This document shows positions 7,711-9,758 of a stretch of DNA of 9,758 nt, piece after piece (position 1 is the stretch's first letter; each line of letters starts with the position of its first letter). Under the pieces are notes generated by a model. The model made no database searches, was not told the origin of the DNA, and saw nothing but the letters and a program-made list of their open reading frames with translations. The translations under genes were made by a program, and so were the position numbers. Source of the stretch: Candidatus Lindowiibacteriota bacterium (GTDB taxonomy: Bacteria > Lindowbacteria > 2-12-FULL-62-27); NCBI GenBank assembly GCA_023249255.1, contig JAHFCY010000118.1, forward strand, positions 1-9,758, read 5' to 3'.

Positions 7711-9098
7711 TATCTTCGGTGAGATCGCCCCATGAGAAATCTCCGCGCGGCCGGGTGTTGTTGGTTGACGATGACGTCATTTTCCGCAGGGCGCTGGCGG
7801 CGACGCTGTCCCATGCGGGGTTTTACGTCCGCGCGTATGCGTCTGGAACGGAAGCTCTGGCCGGCATCACGACCGAGACGCCGGGATTTGAAGTGGCGCT
7901 TATCGATTTGCGCATGCCGGCAATGGATGGCATGTCAGTTTTGCGTGAAGCCCATCGGATGGATCCATCCCTCCATATTATAATGCTGACGGCCTACGGG
8001 GATGTGCCGGCGGCTGTCGAAGCCGTCAAGGCGGGAGCGGAGGATTTTCTTTTGAAGCCGATGGAGACGGCCCTGTTGGTGACGAAATTGACGCGAATTT
8101 GCAATGTCCGCCGGGCGATGAGAAAAGCATCCAAGGGAACTCAAATCATCCACCAGAGCGCCGTCATGCGGCAACTGCTTGCCGATGCGCGTCGGGTGGC
8201 GACGGCGCGTTCGACCATTTTGATCGTCGGCGAAACAGGATCGGGCAAAGACTTACTGGCACACTACATCCACCGTCACAGCAGGCGCAAAGGACCTTTT
8301 GTGGGAGTGAACGTGGCCGCGATTCCACGCGATCTTGTGGCGGCTGAACTTTTCGGAAACACCAAAGGCGCATTCACGGGCGCCGTATCGGAACGCAAAG
8401 GCCTGTTTGTCGCGGCCCACGGCGGGACGTTGTTTCTGGATGAGGTTGGCGACATGCCAATGGAACAACAGCCGCATCTTCTGAGGGCGCTCCAGGAAAG
8501 ACTCGTTCGGCCCGTGGGTGGAACCGAGGAGCGGCCGGTCGACGTGCGCGTGATAGCGGCGACCTCCAAGGACCCCGATACGCTGGTGTCCTCCAAACAA
8601 ATCCGGCAGGATCTCTTTTATCGGCTCTCCGTGGTTATCCTCCGGATCCCGCCGCTTCGGGAACGCAAAGAGGACATATCGGCGTTGGCGGAATCATTTC
8701 TTGAATCTGTCCGGCAACAGGGAGTTGCCGCCGCCGAAACGATCTCGACAGAACTGCTGAACATCCTCGGAAAACACGACTGGCCGGGAAATGTCCGTGA
8801 ACTTCAGAATGTCATCCTGCGCATGGCGATCGCCTCCCCATCCCGCGAGTTGACGCCGCGGGATCTGCCGGCTGATTTTTCGGCGTCGTCCATGCCGGCC
8901 ATCCGCCCCTTGATTGACCTGAAGCGGCTGGCGGATCTCGAAGGCTGTATCACGTTGCCGGAAATTCTGGATCGCGTCGAACGGGAAAGCGTCATGTGGG
9001 CGATGACGGTCAGCGGAGGAAACCACAGCCGGGCCTCAAAACTCCTGCGTATTCCGAGGACCACATTGAATGCGAAGATCACGAAATGGTCGAAGTGA
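7707..9098 (+). CDS. sigma-54-dependent NtrC-family response regulator
   Basis: A 463-residue regulator with three domains. The receiver (about 16-130) has the acidic pair D21/D22, phosphoacceptor Asp67 in ALIDLRMPAMDG, Thr95 and Lys117. The central AAA+ domain (about 147-375) has Walker A GETGSGKD, the sigma-54-contacting GAFTGA loop (221-226), Walker B TLFLDEVGDM and the arginine motif FYRLSV. The C-terminus (about 430-460) is a Fis-type helix-turn-helix, GGNHSRASKLLRIPRTTLN. The AAA+ entry sequence VNVAAIP departs from the common VNCAAIP. ATG 7707 overlaps the kinase stop as ATGA and has GAGG at 7696-7699, 7 nt upstream. An in-frame ATG at 7674 is less likely because its GGAGG abuts the codon. 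When phosphorylated it should activate sigma-54 promoters; the adjacent cytochrome gene is the obvious candidate. Confidence 0.97.
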   Translation: MISSVRSPHEKSPRGRVLLVDDDVIFRRALAATLSHAGFYVRAYASGTEALAGITTETPGFEVALIDLRMPAMDGMSVLREAHRMDPSLHIIMLTAYGDVPAAVEAVKAGAEDFLLKPMETALLVTKLTRICNVRRAMRKASKGTQIIHQSAVMRQLLADARRVATARSTILIVGETGSGKDLLAHYIHRHSRRKGPFVGVNVAAIPRDLVAAELFGNTKGAFTGAVSERKGLFVAAHGGTLFLDEVGDMPMEQQPHLLRALQERLVRPVGGTEERPVDVRVIAATSKDPDTLVSSKQIRQDLFYRLSVVILRIPPLRERKEDISALAESFLESVRQQGVAAAETISTELLNILGKHDWPGNVRELQNVILRMAIASPSRELTPRDLPADFSASSMPAIRPLIDLKRLADLEGCITLPEILDRVERESVMWAMTVSGGNHSRASKLLRIPRTTLNAKITKWSK

Positions 9099-9140
9099 TG
9101 CGCCAACCGCGGCCGATTCGATTCGCGTCATGGGGCCGTA

Positions 9141-9159
9141 GTGTCCGCCGTCAGGACAC
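9141..9159. promoter_or_regulatory. GTGTCC-N7-GGACAC inverted repeat, candidate upstream activator site
   Basis: A perfect 6-bp inverted repeat, GTGTCC at 9141-9146 and GGACAC at 9154-9159 with a 7-bp centre, spans 19 bp. Its centre is about 143 bp upstream of the transcription start predicted from the -24/-12 element. Enhancer sites for NtrC-family activators commonly lie 100-200 bp upstream of such promoters, and this family is encoded immediately upstream. The half-site CAGGACA also occurs at 6327-6333, before the kinase gene. Binding is inferred from symmetry and position alone. Confidence 0.55.
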
Positions 9160-9161
9160 AC

Positions 9162-9187
9162 GTGACGGATTTCCGTCACTTTATTTC
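9162..9187 (+). terminator. 18-bp hairpin with weak T-rich tail; possible terminator or operator
   Basis: GTGACGGA (9162-9169) and TCCGTCAC (9172-9179) form a perfect 8-bp inverted repeat around two T residues, followed by TTTATTT. It begins 63 bp after the regulator stop, a reasonable place for a terminator of the kinase/regulator operon, although the T tract is interrupted. Its symmetry and its position between the other palindrome and the -24/-12 element also allow a role as a protein-binding site. The sequence does not decide between them. Confidence 0.5.
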
Positions 9188-9266
9188 GATTTGTCCAGCG
9201 TCGGCCGAAATTTTAACGGGTTGTGTATCACCAAGTTGTCACGTATGCGGGACGTTGGACTTGTTG

Positions 9267-9282
9267 TGGAATCGTCTTTGCA
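9267..9282 (+). promoter_or_regulatory. sigma-54 (-24/-12) promoter of the cytochrome gene
   Basis: TGGAATCGTCTTTGCA matches the sigma-54 consensus TGGCACG-N4-TTGC(A/T). The invariant GG (9268-9269) and GC (9280-9281) are exactly 10 bp apart, and the -12 half TTGCA is complete. The -24 half TGGAATC departs from TGGCACG at three positions. Taking the final C as -12 puts the transcription start near 9293, giving a leader of about 62 nt before ATG 9355. The neighbouring NtrC-type activator and the upstream inverted repeat support the call. Confidence 0.68.
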
Positions 9283-9342
9283 ACACCCCCTCAAATGGCG
9301 TTTGCGCATTCATCGAACGCCTGTGGTTGCTCCATAACAGCA

Positions 9343-9349
9343 AAGGGGG
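9343..9349 (+). promoter_or_regulatory. strong ribosome-binding site for the cytochrome gene
   Basis: AAGGGGG lies 5 nt before ATG 9355. It is one of the clearest Shine-Dalgarno matches in the window and fixes this start. Confidence 0.75.
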
Positions 9350-9354
9350 TCTAT

Positions 9355-9758
9355 ATGAAGACAGGTCAACTGACGATTCTTGTTGTGCTCTGTTTGATTT
9401 TCGTGATGGGAGAGATGGCGCTGGCGCCGGACGCTCATGGCATGCCCAACTTCGCGCGCAAATACAACATGAGTTGCGGCGGATGCCACATGCCCGTTCC
9501 GCGGCTCAATGAGTTCGGATATCAGTTTCGTGCCGCCGGTTACCGCATGCCCGATGGCATCGGCAAAGAGGAAACCTCGAAGGACATGGGGGACTACTTC
9601 ACGGCTCGGACGCAGATTCGATACGACCGCAGGCAGACAAAGGCGGCTCTGACCGGCGTGAAGACGAACAAGAGTGAGCAAACTCTGCATGAGGTCACAC
9701 TCTATCCGATCACGGGAGCGTACGCCAAGAATTTCTCCTCGATGATTGAAATGTCCGT
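9355..9758 (+). CDS. exported mono-heme c-type cytochrome, possibly an outer-membrane barrel fusion (3' end missing)
   Basis: The first 134 codons of a gene running off the right edge. Residues about 6-19 form a hydrophobic signal core (LTILVVLCLIFVMG), with probable cleavage after ALA (22-24) and export to the periplasm. Next comes MPNFARKYNMSCGGCHMPVP with one CxxCH heme-attachment motif (C41, C44, H45), then RLNEFGYQFRAAGYRMP. This FAR-KY..SC..CH...P.LN.FG..FR..GY pattern is one I know from poorly characterised cytochromes of environmental bacteria. The following alternating stretches (YFTARTQIRYDRR, TLHEVTLYPITGAYAKNF) look like outer-membrane beta strands, as in cytochrome-porin proteins such as Cyc2; this is inference from a fragment. 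It is transcribed separately from the regulator gene, probably from its own sigma-54 promoter. Electron-transfer partner and substrate are unknown. Confidence 0.8.
   Translation, partial: MKTGQLTILVVLCLIFVMGEMALAPDAHGMPNFARKYNMSCGGCHMPVPRLNEFGYQFRAAGYRMPDGIGKEETSKDMGDYFTARTQIRYDRRQTKAALTGVKTNKSEQTLHEVTLYPITGAYAKNFSSMIEMS

Noticed and set aside
9295-9306. TGGCGTTTGC as a sigma-54 promoter
   Set aside because: It looks similar at first, but GG and GC are far closer than the required 10 bp; TGGTTGCTCC near 9325 fails for the same kind of reason.
8996-9337. Open frame overlapping the end of the regulator gene and the following spacer
   Set aside because: It begins inside the helix-turn-helix coding region in another frame, has no ribosome-binding site or recognisable motif, and would cover the promoter elements.
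1-9758. tRNA, rRNA, CRISPR arrays, insertion sequences or attachment sites
   Set aside because: I saw no clover-leaf signatures, regularly spaced long repeats, transposase motifs or terminal inverted repeats anywhere in the window.

Overview
The window is GC-rich bacterial DNA with every supported gene on the + strand. Exported proteins, a c-type cytochrome and an apparent sigma-54 regulatory circuit indicate a diderm (Gram-negative) bacterium. The phylum cannot be fixed from the sequence. The gene mix would fit Acidobacteriota, Nitrospirota, NC10-like or similar environmental lineages, but that is inference.

Region 1 (1-6247) is a tightly packed operon of the MoxR / DUF58 / Bat-like type. 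It holds the C-terminal two thirds of a MoxR AAA+ ATPase (left end cut off), a DUF58 protein, a BatA-type membrane protein with a decayed von Willebrand A (vWA) domain, a second membrane protein with an intact vWA metal site, and an exported DUF4159 protein. Junctions are a 4-nt overlap, a 21-nt gap, an 11-nt overlap and a 13-nt overlap (the last only if the upstream start of the DUF4159 gene is right). In this family an AAA+ chaperone-like ATPase is thought to act with metal-dependent vWA partners at the membrane. The target here is unknown. A 10-bp tandem repeat (four copies, 5555-5594) lies in the start region of the DUF4159 gene and makes its start uncertain.

Region 2 (6248-6459) is a gene-free spacer whose second half is AT-rich. 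It carries short direct repeats and a weak sigma-70-like promoter candidate.

Region 3 (6460-9098) is a two-gene two-component system: a membrane histidine kinase with an unrecognised extracytoplasmic sensor segment, and, by a 4-nt ATGA overlap, an NtrC-family response regulator (receiver, sigma-54 AAA+ domain with GAFTGA, Fis-type helix-turn-helix).

Region 4 (9099-9758) is a regulatory spacer followed by the first 134 codons of an exported c-type cytochrome, possibly the heme domain of a larger outer-membrane barrel protein. The spacer contains a good -24/-12 sigma-54 promoter match, a perfect GTGTCC-N7-GGACAC inverted repeat about 143 bp upstream of the predicted transcription start, an 18-bp hairpin palindrome, and three copies of a GTCC-N2-CGTC motif. 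The simplest reading is that the adjacent kinase/regulator pair switches on the cytochrome gene through sigma-54. This proposed circuit is the most interesting feature of the window.
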